Program-made: the position numbers and the translations under genes
Notes under the pieces: model-generated
The model's input: the letters and a program-made list of their open reading frames with translations, nothing else
What the model was told of the DNA's origin: nothing
Database searches by the model: none
Shown: piece after piece, positions 1-8,784 of the stretch
Position numbering within the stretch: position 1 is the first letter of the stretch
Layout: each line of letters starts with the position of its first letter
NCBI RefSeq assembly: GCF_900143695.1
Contig: NZ_FRFE01000012.1
Coordinates: 110,345 to 174,344 of the forward strand
DNA from: Desulfopila aestuarii DSM 18488
GTDB taxonomy: Bacteria; Desulfobacterota; Desulfobulbia; Desulfobulbales; Desulfocapsaceae
Length of the DNA: 64,000 bases
Direction of reading: 5' to 3'

Positions 1-408
1 CTCACACCGGGCAGGAAGTGCAACTGGTATGGTCGTCAACAACTTGTCCGTTTTTTCAGACTCGCTCTCACTGGCCAGACCAGCAATTTGAACAGACGCC
101 ATCGTGCTTGAGTTCATTTTCCGTTACCATTCCAGATATATAAATTCAATTTCCCTTGTTGCAGAACGCCTCAAGTCCATTACAGGTATTACCAGCAAAT
201 CTGTTTTTTCAGACCGCAACAGTTCTAATCGGAAACAACGTTTACGCCCCACCCCTATAACATATTGTTTTTTTGTTATTTTCCAACGACTTTGACGTCA
301 TGGTACGGAAAGTGCTTAATCCACGGGATATATCTACCTAGTGTAATTTTGCCGTTCTCATCACAGGTGAAAACGGATACCGGTAACAACGAACAATGGA
401 GTATGTTC
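1..408. other. Left-edge non-coding stretch upstream of lutC
   Basis: No gene in this stretch is convincing. A short open frame on the minus strand from about position 117 to the window edge has protein-like composition but lacks a clear ribosome binding site and cannot be judged because it is cut. The rest is AT-rich and probably holds the promoter of the lactate operon, but I could not pick out a reliable -35/-10 or sigma-54 element. Confidence 0.4.
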
Positions 409-972
409 ATGCCCAACAACACCCACCTTTCGCGTTTCATGGAGATGGCCCGCCGCGTCGGTGCCGAGGTCACCCAGCTGGAAAACCTGCAGGACGCAGC
501 TAAATATGTCGTCACCAATTCCAGCGGCACCACCCTGGTTCCCAGAACCGCACTTTCTGAAAAACATGATTTACGAACAGTGCTGGCCGATGCAGGCGTA
601 GATGTCTATGACGGCGATTTCCGCAAGGCCGGTCATTTCCCCGGTGCCGGAGTCACCTTCTGTAACTTCGCCATGGCCGACACCGGCACCGTCGTCCTTG
701 AGTCAACCGCTGAAGATGTCCGTTTGTCCACCACCCTCCCTGAAAAACATTTTGTCCTGGTCGATCCGGAAATCATTTTAGAAGACAACCTCGCCGCCGC
801 CGTACCGATGACCAAAATACACACCGGAAACGAGCCGAAGTTTGTCGCCTATGTCACCGGCCCAAGCCGAACCGCTGACATCGAGCGAGTTCTCACCATC
901 GGTTGTCACGGTCCCCGTGAGCTGCACATTTTGGTAATTGAAGGCCTCTCCAGCGATCTGTATGAGATTTGA
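409..972 (+). CDS. lutC: LutC-like LUD-domain lactate utilization protein
   Basis: A 187-residue protein of the LUD (LutC/YkgG) family, the small subunit of the LutABC-type L-lactate oxidation system, acting in the cytoplasm with the Fe-S subunit encoded next. Seen in the sequence: a single LUD fold with the family's glycine-rich stretch around ADTGTVVLESTAED and a C-terminal GPSRTADIERVLTIGCHGPRE motif, where the family carries its conserved GPSxTADIE signature. I chose the ATG at 409 because GGAG at 398-401 lies seven bases upstream. An earlier in-frame start at 265 would add an unlikely leader and has no ribosome binding site. It is followed 135 bases later by the fused LutB/LutA gene in the same direction, the arrangement known in Desulfovibrio-type lactate operons. 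The family assignment is firm; the lactate substrate is inferred from context. Confidence 0.9.
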   Translation: MPNNTHLSRFMEMARRVGAEVTQLENLQDAAKYVVTNSSGTTLVPRTALSEKHDLRTVLADAGVDVYDGDFRKAGHFPGAGVTFCNFAMADTGTVVLESTAEDVRLSTTLPEKHFVLVDPEIILEDNLAAAVPMTKIHTGNEPKFVAYVTGPSRTADIERVLTIGCHGPRELHILVIEGLSSDLYEI

Positions 973-1107
973 CCAACATCGTGAAAAGTCCCCAAACCTT
1001 CAAGGACGCACACGGCACCTCAGTCAGCTGCTGATTTGAACCATTGGTTCTCGCACCTTTTTGGCAAGGCCAAATAATTTTTACGGATATTCTCCAGGAG
1101 GGCTCAC

Positions 1108-3279
1108 ATGGCCACCGACCAATCATATAAAAAGAGTATTGAAACCGCGATCAACAACCCGAAACTCAGTAAGGCTCTGCACCTCTTCGGCGACGCCTAT
1201 CTGATCGCCCGCGAAAACGCCTATAGCGGCCTCAATTTTGATGCCATGCGCCAGGAACTGGCCGCCATCAAGGATGATGTGCGAATCAGAAGAAAAGAGC
1301 TACTGGCTGAGTTCATTAAGAACGCGGAAGCAGCCGGCTCCATCGTCTTTGTCGCCAAAGACGTCAAAGAGGCCAACGACTATGTGATCAAGCTGGCCGA
1401 GAAAAAAGGCGCCAAACTGATTGCCAAATCAAAATCAATGGTCTCCGAGGAAGCTCATTTCAACAAGGCCATGGAGAAAGCCGGTATCCGCGCCTCTGAA
1501 ACCGATCTTGGCGAGTGGATCGTCCAGCTGGCCGGCCAGCGCCCCAGCCATATGGTCATGCCCGCTATCCACATGTTCAAGGAAGAGGTCGCCGAACTGT
1601 TCGGCAAGGAGGTTGGCAAGACACTTAATCCAGAAATCAAGACGTTGGTGGATGTTGCCCGTGAACGGCTGAGACAGGAATACTTCAATGCCGATATTGG
1701 CCTGACCGGCGCCAACTTCCTGATTGCCAACACCGGCGGCATCGGCCTTGTCACCAATGAGGGCAACGCTCGACTCTGCGCCACCCTTCCGGATACCCAT
1801 GTGGTCTTCGCCGCCATCCACAAACTGCTCCCCACTGTCGAGGATGCCATCAAGCTGACCCGACTGCTGCCGCGAAACGCCACCGGTCAGCTGCTCACCT
1901 CCTACGTCACCTGGATCAAGGGCACCGTACCCTGCGATGGCAAGACCAAGGAGCAGCATATCGTTCTGATCGACGGCGGCCGTGAGGCACTCTACGAGTC
2001 CAAAGCCTGCCAAGATGCACTGCGCTGTATCCAATGCGGAGCCTGTGCCAATGTCTGCCCTGTCTACCAGACAGTCGGCGGCCATGTATTCGGTTCAATC
2101 TACATTTCCGCCATCGGCATCATTCTCACTGCCTTCTACGAGGGTCTCGATAAGGCGAAGGAGCTCACCCGCGCCTGCATTGGCTGCCGATCGTGTACCG
2201 CTGTCTGCCCGTCCAATATCGACCTCGAGGAAATCATCCTCCATCTGCGGACCCAGGTCACCTCCGAGTACGGCATGGGTGTCATCAAAAACGTGGCGTT
2301 TAAAGCAGTAATGAAAAACCGCGGTCTGTTCCACTCCATGGTCAAAGCGGCATCCAAACTGCAACGGCCGGTGACCCATCCCAGCCGTACCGGTGATGAG
2401 AAGCGTGTCATCCGCCATCTGCCAATGCACTTCATGGATCGTGACTTCACCCAGTGGCGCGACCTGCCGTCAGTAGCCGAAACCAGTTTCCGTGATCAGT
2501 TCCCCAATATCCGCCAGAGCGTCAGTGATCCGAAATACACCGTCGGTTTCTTCGTCGGCTGCGGTGCTGATTTTGTCTATCCGGAAGTCGGTACCAGCCT
2601 GATCAAGGTATTAAACGCCCTAAATGTAGATGTTGTCTTCCCGCAAAAGCAGAACTGTTGCGGCATTCCGGCCCTCTACTCCGGCGATACCGAAACAGGG
2701 GTCTACCTGGCCAAACAAAACGTGGAAGCCTTCACCGAGGCCAAGGTCGATTATATTATTTCGATCTGTCCGACCTGTACCATGGCCATCAAGCGCGATT
2801 TCGTCGAGCGTCTTGCCGACCATCCAGGCTGGTCAGCCAAGGCCCTGGCCTTAAGCGATAAGACCATGGATGCTTCAGCCTTTTTGGAGAACGTGCTGGG
2901 CGCCTCAGAAAAACTTGGCAACCTGAGTGGTAACGGATCTGTAACCTATCACGACTCCTGCCATCTCAAACGCGGCAATAACGTCTTCAAAGAGCCGCGC
3001 GCGCTGCTTGGTGCTTCCGGCTACGAGATCAGCGAGATGAAGAACAGCGACCGTTGCTGTGGCTTCGGTGGTACCTACTCTTTCCTCAGCCATCCACAGA
3101 TCTCCAAACAGATCACCCATGACAAGGTTGAAGCCATTCAAAACGTTAATGTCAAGACAGTAGCCATGGACTGCCCAGGCTGCATGATTATGTTAAAGGG
3201 AGCCATGGGCAAAGCCAACCCGAACATCCGTTGCGCCCACACAGTCGAACTGATGGCCGAAGCACTTGACAAGAAATAA
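1108..3279 (+). CDS. Fused LutB-LutA iron-sulfur lactate oxidation protein
   Basis: A 723-residue fusion. Residues about 1-300 form a LUD domain as in LutB/LldF. Two ferredoxin-type 4Fe-4S motifs follow (Cys307/310/313/317 and Cys357/360/363/367). From about residue 490 the protein is LutA/LldE/GlpC-like, with two cysteine-rich CCG domains (NCCGIPALYSGD, and CCGFGGTYSF with a later DCPGC). Separate lutA and lutB genes exist in Bacillus; the fused form is known from sulfate reducers. It would oxidise L- or D-lactate to pyruvate and pass electrons to the quinone/menaquinone pool or another carrier at the membrane face. The start is supported by AGGAGG at 1097-1102. Together with lutC it makes a complete LutABC equivalent. 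No lactate permease or D-lactate dehydrogenase gene lies inside the window, so the exact stereochemistry cannot be read from here. Confidence 0.9.
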   Translation: MATDQSYKKSIETAINNPKLSKALHLFGDAYLIARENAYSGLNFDAMRQELAAIKDDVRIRRKELLAEFIKNAEAAGSIVFVAKDVKEANDYVIKLAEKKGAKLIAKSKSMVSEEAHFNKAMEKAGIRASETDLGEWIVQLAGQRPSHMVMPAIHMFKEEVAELFGKEVGKTLNPEIKTLVDVARERLRQEYFNADIGLTGANFLIANTGGIGLVTNEGNARLCATLPDTHVVFAAIHKLLPTVEDAIKLTRLLPRNATGQLLTSYVTWIKGTVPCDGKTKEQHIVLIDGGREALYESKACQDALRCIQCGACANVCPVYQTVGGHVFGSIYISAIGIILTAFYEGLDKAKELTRACIGCRSCTAVCPSNIDLEEIILHLRTQVTSEYGMGVIKNVAFKAVMKNRGLFHSMVKAASKLQRPVTHPSRTGDEKRVIRHLPMHFMDRDFTQWRDLPSVAETSFRDQFPNIRQSVSDPKYTVGFFVGCGADFVYPEVGTSLIKVLNALNVDVVFPQKQNCCGIPALYSGDTETGVYLAKQNVEAFTEAKVDYIISICPTCTMAIKRDFVERLADHPGWSAKALALSDKTMDASAFLENVLGASEKLGNLSGNGSVTYHDSCHLKRGNNVFKEPRALLGASGYEISEMKNSDRCCGFGGTYSFLSHPQISKQITHDKVEAIQNVNVKTVAMDCPGCMIMLKGAMGKANPNIRCAHTVELMAEALDKK

Positions 3280-3290
3280 TAAATCTTCGC

Positions 3291-3325
3291 ACCACTGGGG
3301 CTGGTATCAGGCCCGCTCCAGTGGT
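3291..3325 (+). other. Hairpin between lutBA and the small Cys protein
   Basis: ACCACTGG at 3291-3298 can pair with CCAGTGGT at 3318-3325, followed by only three T residues. It may be a weak terminator or an mRNA processing/stability element inside the operon, since the next gene begins 27 bases later with its own ribosome binding site. Confidence 0.4.
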
Positions 3326-3351
3326 TTCAGATATGAAGTAAGGAGAGACCA

Positions 3352-3555
3352 ATGAGCGACAGACTTCCCAAAGTTGACAACCTCTGCACCAATCCCGCAA
3401 ACCACAAAGCGCATATGTGCGAGTTACGGCTAGCCGGGAGAACCGAACAATTGAAAAAATATCAGGAAAACCCCAAATTCGTCTGCGGCAACTGTGGAAC
3501 CACCGCCAACGATATCGGTGCACTCTGCGCACCTGGGCCGATGGACGAAAAATAA
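3352..3555 (+). CDS. Small cysteine-rich protein of unknown function
   Basis: A 67-residue protein with five cysteines: two isolated near the N-terminal half (LCTNP, HMCEL), a CGNC pair near residue 45, and a last one in ALCAPGP. The C-terminal half looks like half of a zinc ribbon or an Fe-S ligand loop, but I do not recognise a named family. AAGGAGAG ends six bases upstream of the ATG, and the gene follows the fused Lut gene by 72 bases on the same strand, so co-transcription is likely. A role as metal-binding accessory to lactate oxidation is only inferred from position. Confidence 0.7.
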   Translation: MSDRLPKVDNLCTNPANHKAHMCELRLAGRTEQLKKYQENPKFVCGNCGTTANDIGALCAPGPMDEK

Positions 3556-3906
3556 TTTTCAGCGCCAGCCCAGCCCTAGTATACGTGCAGGTTGAAGTCT
3601 ATCGTCATCCTGCACGCTTGTTAATTGTAAAAATATTTGTACTTTCCGCTTTCCCCGCCCATTTCTTTTGTGCTATCCTGCACATGGCCCCTTGTTCTCT
3701 TTCAAGGAATAGGCTGCTGTTTTTTTTGACAATCTTTGCTTCACACTGATCGCATAGCTCAACCGCTTTGCGATAGAGTCACTGTACTTGCGGTATCCTT
3801 TTGGCTATTCTCACTGTTAGCCCCAAGAGGTTACACGACAACAGAGCTTGCACAGACGCAATCCGCGCCGGGAAAATAGTGCTCAGCAAACCCTTATTTG
3901 AACGTG
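3556..3906. other. Intergenic region with possible terminator of the lut operon
   Basis: CGTGCAGG at 3584-3591 can pair with CCTGCACG at 3609-3616, followed by CTTGTTAATT, a plausible but imperfect rho-independent terminator for the lactate operon. The remainder is the leader of the TonB-dependent receptor gene. A TTGACA hexamer occurs near 3727, but no matching -10 box at proper spacing is convincing. No coding potential is evident. Confidence 0.4.
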
Positions 3907-6003
3907 ATGACCATGACCGTAAATCAGCATAGCAAGCGAAAATTCCTTTATGGTTCCGTTTTTTCCATACTGCTGCCACTCTGCACATTCGGCAGCAGTG
4001 GTGCGCAAACCCAGCAGCCAGAAGATGCCACCCTCCTGTATTTGAAGGGGTTATCCATCGAGGAGTTGTTGCAGACCCAGATCACCTCGGTCTCGAAAAA
4101 ATCGGAACAGCTGTTCAACGTCGCAGCAGCGGTAACGGTCATCACCCAAGAGGATATCGAAAGATCAGGAGCCCAGAACATCCCCGAGGCACTGCGCCTC
4201 GTACCTGGCCTGCAGGTCGCACAGCTCGACGGCTCGCGGTACGCCATCAGCTCTCGAGGATTTAATGAATATTTCGCCAACAAGCTGTTGGTTTTAATCG
4301 ATGGTCGCTCCGTCTACACCCCACTCTTTTCCGGTGTCTACTGGAACGCCCAGGACACAATGCTGGAGGATATCGAGCGAATCGAGGTCATTCGGGGGCC
4401 AGGAGCGACGGTATGGGGTGCCAATGCCGTCAATGGCGTCATCAACATCATCACCAAGAATAGCGGAGACACCCAGGGCGGACTTGTTACCACTAAAGTG
4501 GGTGATTATATTCAGCCGGAAGTTTCAGCCCGCTATGGCGGACAGATCGACGATAAAACCATCTACCGGATTTTTGCCAAAGGGTTTCACCAAAAAGATT
4601 ACAAAGATCCCGAGGGCGGAGATGCCCATGACGCATGGGAGTCGATCAGGACCGGTTTTCGGGCCGACCGCAGCCATACCGACAAAGACACCCTGTCTTT
4701 TCAGGCAGAGGCCTACGACAACGAAGCGGATATCCGCTCGGACCTTGCCAATATTGGCACGCCAGGCTGGACAGAAACCAACGGAACCGAAAAATATAAC
4801 GGTGGTCATGTCCTTACCACCTGGCAGCATCGCATTAACGATACGTCCGATATCGATCTCCAGTTCTATTACGACTATACCTGGCGAGACCAGGTGGTGG
4901 CAGAGGAGTCACGGGATACGATAGACCTTGAGTTCAAGCATCACTGGGATCCAGCGGGGAGTCACGATATCGTCTGGGGCCTGGGTTACAGATGGACGTC
5001 AGATGACATCGACAGTACCCAGTATGTTTCCTTTGACCCGGACTCGAGAAGCGACAATCTTTGGAGCGCCTTTGTCCAGGACGATATCAACCTGATCCCC
5101 GAGACCTTCTGGATTACCCTCGGCTCCAAATTTGAACATAACGACTATTCCGGCTTTGAAATCCAGCCCTCTGCCCGTGCCCGCTACAAACCGACAGAGC
5201 GTCAGACCATCTGGGGTGCAGTCTCCCGGGCTGTGCGTACACCATCCCGAGCGGAGCATGATTTTACCGCCTATCTGGGCAACGGTTCAGTTAATATCAT
5301 GGTTCCGGCCCCTTCTCCTCCGTTCCCTCCAGGGATGACTGTCCCACTCATCGTGCCAGCCAACGCCTATGTTTACGGCACCGATGATTTCGACTCCGAA
5401 GAGCTGATCGCCTATGAACTCGGCTACCGCTGGCAAGCCAGCGACGCCCTCTCGTTTGATCTTGCCACCTTTTACAATGTCTATGACAACCTTCGCACCC
5501 TCGAAGACGGCAGTCCCATAATTTCCCTCAACCCGCCTTCCGTCATCATTCCAGCCTATGTTGGCAATGGCCTTGAAGGCAACACCTACGGTTTCGAACT
5601 GCAGGGAACATGGCAGGCCACAGATACACTCAAAATCATCGCCGCTTATTCCCTTATTGATTTTGACCTTGAGTATAAGGATCCTGCTTTGAGAGGAAAC
5701 AGTATCAGCGATGAGCAACTCACACCGCAGCAGCAGTTCCAGATCCGTTCCTATCTCGACCTACCACACAATCTGTCCCTTGACGCCGAGCTCTATTATG
5801 TGGACAAACTCGAGGATCGGGATATCGACTCCTATCTCCGATTCGATCTGCAGCTCAGCTGGCAGGCCAAAGAAAATTTCAGGGTAAGTGTCGGCGCGGA
5901 GAATCTTTTTGATTCAGGCCACCAGGAGTTCCCGGAACGGCAGGATATCCTGCCCTCGGAAATACCGCAGCAGTTCTGGCTGAAAGCAAGCTATACTTTC
6001 TGA
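3907..6003 (+). CDS. TonB-dependent outer-membrane receptor
   Basis: About 698 residues: an N-terminal signal peptide ending near the GSSGAQT stretch, a plug domain (VSKKSEQLFNVAAAVTVIT through DIERIEVIRGPGATVWGANA, the classic plug/IRGP signature), then a 22-strand beta-barrel closing with a C-terminal aromatic (KASYTF). It would take up a siderophore, cobalamin or similar ligand using ExbBD/TonB energy; the substrate cannot be read from sequence. The start is uncertain: TTG 3898, GTG 3904, ATG 3907 and ATG 3913 are in frame and none has a clear Shine-Dalgarno. The stop lies 21 bases before the YfiR-like gene, so the two are very likely one transcript. In other proteobacteria this pair often precedes a GGDEF or histidine kinase gene, which is not the case here. 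Confidence 0.92.
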   Translation: MTMTVNQHSKRKFLYGSVFSILLPLCTFGSSGAQTQQPEDATLLYLKGLSIEELLQTQITSVSKKSEQLFNVAAAVTVITQEDIERSGAQNIPEALRLVPGLQVAQLDGSRYAISSRGFNEYFANKLLVLIDGRSVYTPLFSGVYWNAQDTMLEDIERIEVIRGPGATVWGANAVNGVINIITKNSGDTQGGLVTTKVGDYIQPEVSARYGGQIDDKTIYRIFAKGFHQKDYKDPEGGDAHDAWESIRTGFRADRSHTDKDTLSFQAEAYDNEADIRSDLANIGTPGWTETNGTEKYNGGHVLTTWQHRINDTSDIDLQFYYDYTWRDQVVAEESRDTIDLEFKHHWDPAGSHDIVWGLGYRWTSDDIDSTQYVSFDPDSRSDNLWSAFVQDDINLIPETFWITLGSKFEHNDYSGFEIQPSARARYKPTERQTIWGAVSRAVRTPSRAEHDFTAYLGNGSVNIMVPAPSPPFPPGMTVPLIVPANAYVYGTDDFDSEELIAYELGYRWQASDALSFDLATFYNVYDNLRTLEDGSPIISLNPPSVIIPAYVGNGLEGNTYGFELQGTWQATDTLKIIAAYSLIDFDLEYKDPALRGNSISDEQLTPQQQFQIRSYLDLPHNLSLDAELYYVDKLEDRDIDSYLRFDLQLSWQAKENFRVSVGAENLFDSGHQEFPERQDILPSEIPQQFWLKASYTF

Positions 6004-6024
6004 TATCAACGACGACACTCTTCA

Positions 6025-6597
6025 ATGATGCATCGGTTCACCACCGCATACAGGGCCACATCGACGCACACTGCGTTCTTTGCCGTTCTATTGCTGCTAT
6101 TCTGCACCATGCCTGTAAAGGCAGCAGCGCAGCAGGTCGGTGAATACCATATCAAAGCAGTCTTTCTCACCAACCTCACCCATTTTGTCACCTGGCCGGA
6201 GAATGTGGACCGGGAAAATGCGCCATTCATCATCGGTATCTATGGCCCCGACCCCTTTGACTCCATCCTTGACAAGGCTGTCGCTGGCGAGAAAAAGAAT
6301 AATCGTCCGCTGAAAATTGAACGCTACCACAACCTGCAGGAACTCGATCCGACCAGATGCAACATCCTCTTTATTCATGATTCGAAGGTAGACGAATGGA
6401 AGGCCATACAAAGTCGTCTAGCCAATTATCCTATCCTCACCGTTGGTGATACCTCCGGATTTCCCGAACAGGGTGGAATGGTGAACCTTATCAAGAACGG
6501 GCAGAAGATCCAGGTTGAGATCAATCATAATGCGGTCCAGAAATCAGGGCTCACCATGAGTTCAAAACTACTGAGTCTGGCCCGGATAGTCCCATGA
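6025..6597 (+). CDS. YfiR-like (DUF4154) periplasmic protein
   Basis: A 190-residue exported protein with a hydrophobic signal segment (residues about 14-35). The family motif GEYHIKAVFLTNLTHFVTWP follows, then the conserved IGIYGPDPF and a C-terminal VEINHNAVQKSGLTMSSKLLSLARIV typical of YfiR/DUF4154. In Pseudomonas, YfiR is a periplasmic repressor of the diguanylate cyclase YfiN. Related proteins are commonly encoded beside TonB-dependent receptors and sensor kinases or GGDEF proteins. The gene lies directly after the receptor gene. A membrane GGDEF protein is present elsewhere in the window at 38.2 kb but is not linked, so a regulatory partnership is only a guess. Confidence 0.85.
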   Translation: MMHRFTTAYRATSTHTAFFAVLLLLFCTMPVKAAAQQVGEYHIKAVFLTNLTHFVTWPENVDRENAPFIIGIYGPDPFDSILDKAVAGEKKNNRPLKIERYHNLQELDPTRCNILFIHDSKVDEWKAIQSRLANYPILTVGDTSGFPEQGGMVNLIKNGQKIQVEINHNAVQKSGLTMSSKLLSLARIVP

Positions 6598-6736
6598 GCA
6601 CCTGTTACCGTACCCTATCCAGCAAATTTCCAACTTATATAGAATGCCTTATAAAATGATTACAAAATGTTAGCCTGCAGTGTTTGTTACGGACTCACTA
6701 TAAACTTACAATACTCTTTAACCTGAAGGTGCTGCC

Positions 6737-7411
6737 ATGTTCGACGCGGAAAAACTCCTAGGCACGCTCATGCGTGAAGTTGTCGGTTCCAGCTCCGGCA
6801 AAAAGAAGAAGAAATCGAAACACAGTAATACTCTGGTGGACAGTCTGAAATCAGGTTCTGGCCTGATGACCGCCATCGGCCTTGGTATCGGCGCATACGA
6901 GATTCTGCGTTCAAAATCACAGCCCCAAACCACAAGCTACGGCCAGACCGCGCCGCCTCCACCGGTTCCACCTGCTCCGGGGAGTCAGCCCCCACCAGTC
7001 GGCAACCAGGCATCTGCACCAATGCCGCCACCCTTACCGTCCTCAGCACCGGCAGTCCCTGGCAACCTGACCTCGCAGGACCTGGCCTGCCGGATGATTC
7101 AAACCATGATTGCCGCCGCCCATGCTGACGGCACTATGGATGAGCAGGAAGAACAGGCGGTGCTTGCAAAACTCAAAGGGGAAAAAATCAGTCAGGAAGA
7201 GCGGATGTTTCTCTTAACTGAACTACACAGCCCGAAGTCCATCACCGAGCTCACAGCAGGGATTAGCGATCCAGCTACTGCTAAAGCCATGTACATGCTG
7301 GCAGTCAGTGCCGTCGATATCGACAGCGAGGCGGAGCGACACTGGTTTGACGAACTGGCCGCCAAACTCGGTATCAGCAAGGCAGTACAGAACTTCATTG
7401 AGGAACAATAA
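6737..7411 (+). CDS. YebE/DUF533-type TerB-like protein
   Basis: A 224-residue protein. The N-terminal region is basic (KKKKKSKHSN), followed by a glycine-rich segment (LMTAIGLGIGAYEIL), then a proline-rich linker at about residues 70-110. The C-terminal 110 residues are an alpha-helical TerB-like domain containing AAHADGTMDEQE and AVDIDSEAERHWFDELA, the paired acidic loops shared by DUF533 (YebE) and TerB. The family is often membrane-associated; the function is unknown although TerB relatives are linked to metal-ion stress. GAAGGTG lies about six bases before the ATG. The gene converges on the next one, and a 9-bp inverted repeat (7433-7441 with 7454-7462) sits between the two stops. Confidence 0.8.
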   Translation: MFDAEKLLGTLMREVVGSSSGKKKKKSKHSNTLVDSLKSGSGLMTAIGLGIGAYEILRSKSQPQTTSYGQTAPPPPVPPAPGSQPPPVGNQASAPMPPPLPSSAPAVPGNLTSQDLACRMIQTMIAAAHADGTMDEQEEQAVLAKLKGEKISQEERMFLLTELHSPKSITELTAGISDPATAKAMYMLAVSAVDIDSEAERHWFDELAAKLGISKAVQNFIEEQ

Positions 7412-7456
7412 AAACAGCAGCCACCTATCGCCAAGTAGCCGGCAATTTTCCAGCGG

Positions 7457-8188
7457 CTACTTGAAGGTCTCCTGCAAAAATCCGACAAATCTCTGCCAGG
7501 ATTTTTTGTCGGCATCCTCCCGATAACTGGGGGAGCCAAACACGGTAAAGGCATGAGGCGCGCCTGAATAGGTGATCATCTCATGGGGGATTTGCGCCGT
7601 TTCCAGCTGAGTGGCCAGGCTGGCGAACTGTTCCATGGAAACACTGGCATCCGCGGTGCCGTGTAGTACGAGCACTGACCCTTTGGTCTGGTCATAACCC
7701 TGCCCTTCCGGGGTTGCCAGACCACCATGAAAGGAAACGAACCCTTTCAACCCGGCTCCGGACCTGGCCAGCTCCAGCACAGCCGCACCGCCAAAACAGT
7801 AGCCAAAGGCTGCACCGTTATCTATCCGGGCTCCGAGATTTCTGGCAGCAGTGATCGCCCCATTCATGAGGTTGCGCATTTTGTCCCGATCCGCATAGAG
7901 TTCTCCGGTAAGCTTGCGCTTATCCTCCACCTTGGTCGGGCGGATACCGGCACCGAACAGATCGGCAGCAAACACGGCATAACCAAGTTTGGCGAGCATT
8001 CCGGCCCGCTGTATTTCATATTCGGTAAGGCCGTCCCAGTCGTGAACTAACAAGAGAAACGGCGCATCCGGACCAGGACTGACATAATAACCTTCATACG
8101 GTTTTCCTCCCACCTGGTACTGAACAGAAACCCCGGCACCACTTGCCACATTCGGAATCAGCAACAGCAGTAACAGCAGCAATCTCAT
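7457..8188 (-). CDS. Exported dienelactone hydrolase family protein
   Basis: A 243-residue alpha/beta hydrolase with an N-terminal signal peptide (a run of leucines ending at ASGAG). The nucleophile elbow reads GYCFGG, with cysteine as nucleophile as in dienelactone hydrolases. A C-terminal GAPHAFT supplies the catalytic histidine and HGTADASV the acid. The LLVHDWDGL segment is the usual oxyanion region. Substrates of this family are diverse (lactones, esters) and cannot be deduced. Export to the periplasm is inferred from the signal sequence. The gene is alone on the minus strand between two plus-strand genes. Confidence 0.87.
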   Translation of the reverse strand: MRLLLLLLLLIPNVASGAGVSVQYQVGGKPYEGYYVSPGPDAPFLLLVHDWDGLTEYEIQRAGMLAKLGYAVFAADLFGAGIRPTKVEDKRKLTGELYADRDKMRNLMNGAITAARNLGARIDNGAAFGYCFGGAAVLELARSGAGLKGFVSFHGGLATPEGQGYDQTKGSVLVLHGTADASVSMEQFASLATQLETAQIPHEMITYSGAPHAFTVFGSPSYREDADKKSWQRFVGFLQETFK

Positions 8189-8784
8189 TGGTCCGCTCCT
8201 TGTTGATGAAATGGCACAAAAGGGAACGCGTCCAGCATTACCCCCTCTTGCCTACAGAATAGAACGGTTTAACGAAAAGACAAGTTTTTTCACCCATAGA
8301 AAAGTACGACAATCCAAGGTGGTAGAGCATATGCCGAGTCTCATTACCGCCAATTTCCTGACTGAACCGAGTCTGATTTTCATCTCTGATACGAGCGACC
8401 CGGCTTGATCTGGCGGGAAAATGCAATAGCGAGAGCTCATCCATGTACTTGCCGCTGATGAGATCTGTCATACAATTGAGCACGAGTAGAACTGAAATCG
8501 AACAAATTGATGAGTTACTTTTTTCACGAAGAAATAAGCCATCGCCAACTTTCTTCAAAAGAACGATTTGGGCCCTCTTTTCAGCCAAAAAACCTCTTCT
8601 CAAGACAAAAGGATCTGCTCCTAGATAACGACAGTGTGGCACCGACGTAATGCAACTGGTTATTTTACTTGCCGCCTGCTCTTGTCAGGATGTTGATTTT
8701 ACGGTATTATCATGATGTTACAATCAACGAAAACATGCAGTCTTCTCCTTATCAATCCCAGCGTCTAACCACAAGGTGACGAAC
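8189..8784. other. Long intergenic region without recognisable gene
   Basis: About 600 bases between the divergent hydrolase and aldolase genes. Open frames exist on both strands, but their translations show no family features, have no good ribosome binding sites and overlap one another. The stretch presumably holds two divergent promoters. I see no repeat, RNA gene or strong hairpin. Confidence 0.4.

Noticed and set aside
1..117. Partial minus-strand open frame at the left edge (begins MNSSTMASVQIAG)
   Set aside because: Only about 39 codons are visible, there is no clear ribosome binding site, and no family is recognisable.
7433..7462. 9-bp inverted repeat between the YebE-like and hydrolase genes as a terminator
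   Set aside because: No T-run on either side and it includes the hydrolase stop codon; it could act in mRNA stability, but evidence is thin.
8238..8642. 134-codon minus-strand open frame upstream of the aldolase gene
   Set aside because: Composition and lack of any domain or ribosome binding site suggest a chance frame; it overlaps frames on the other strand.
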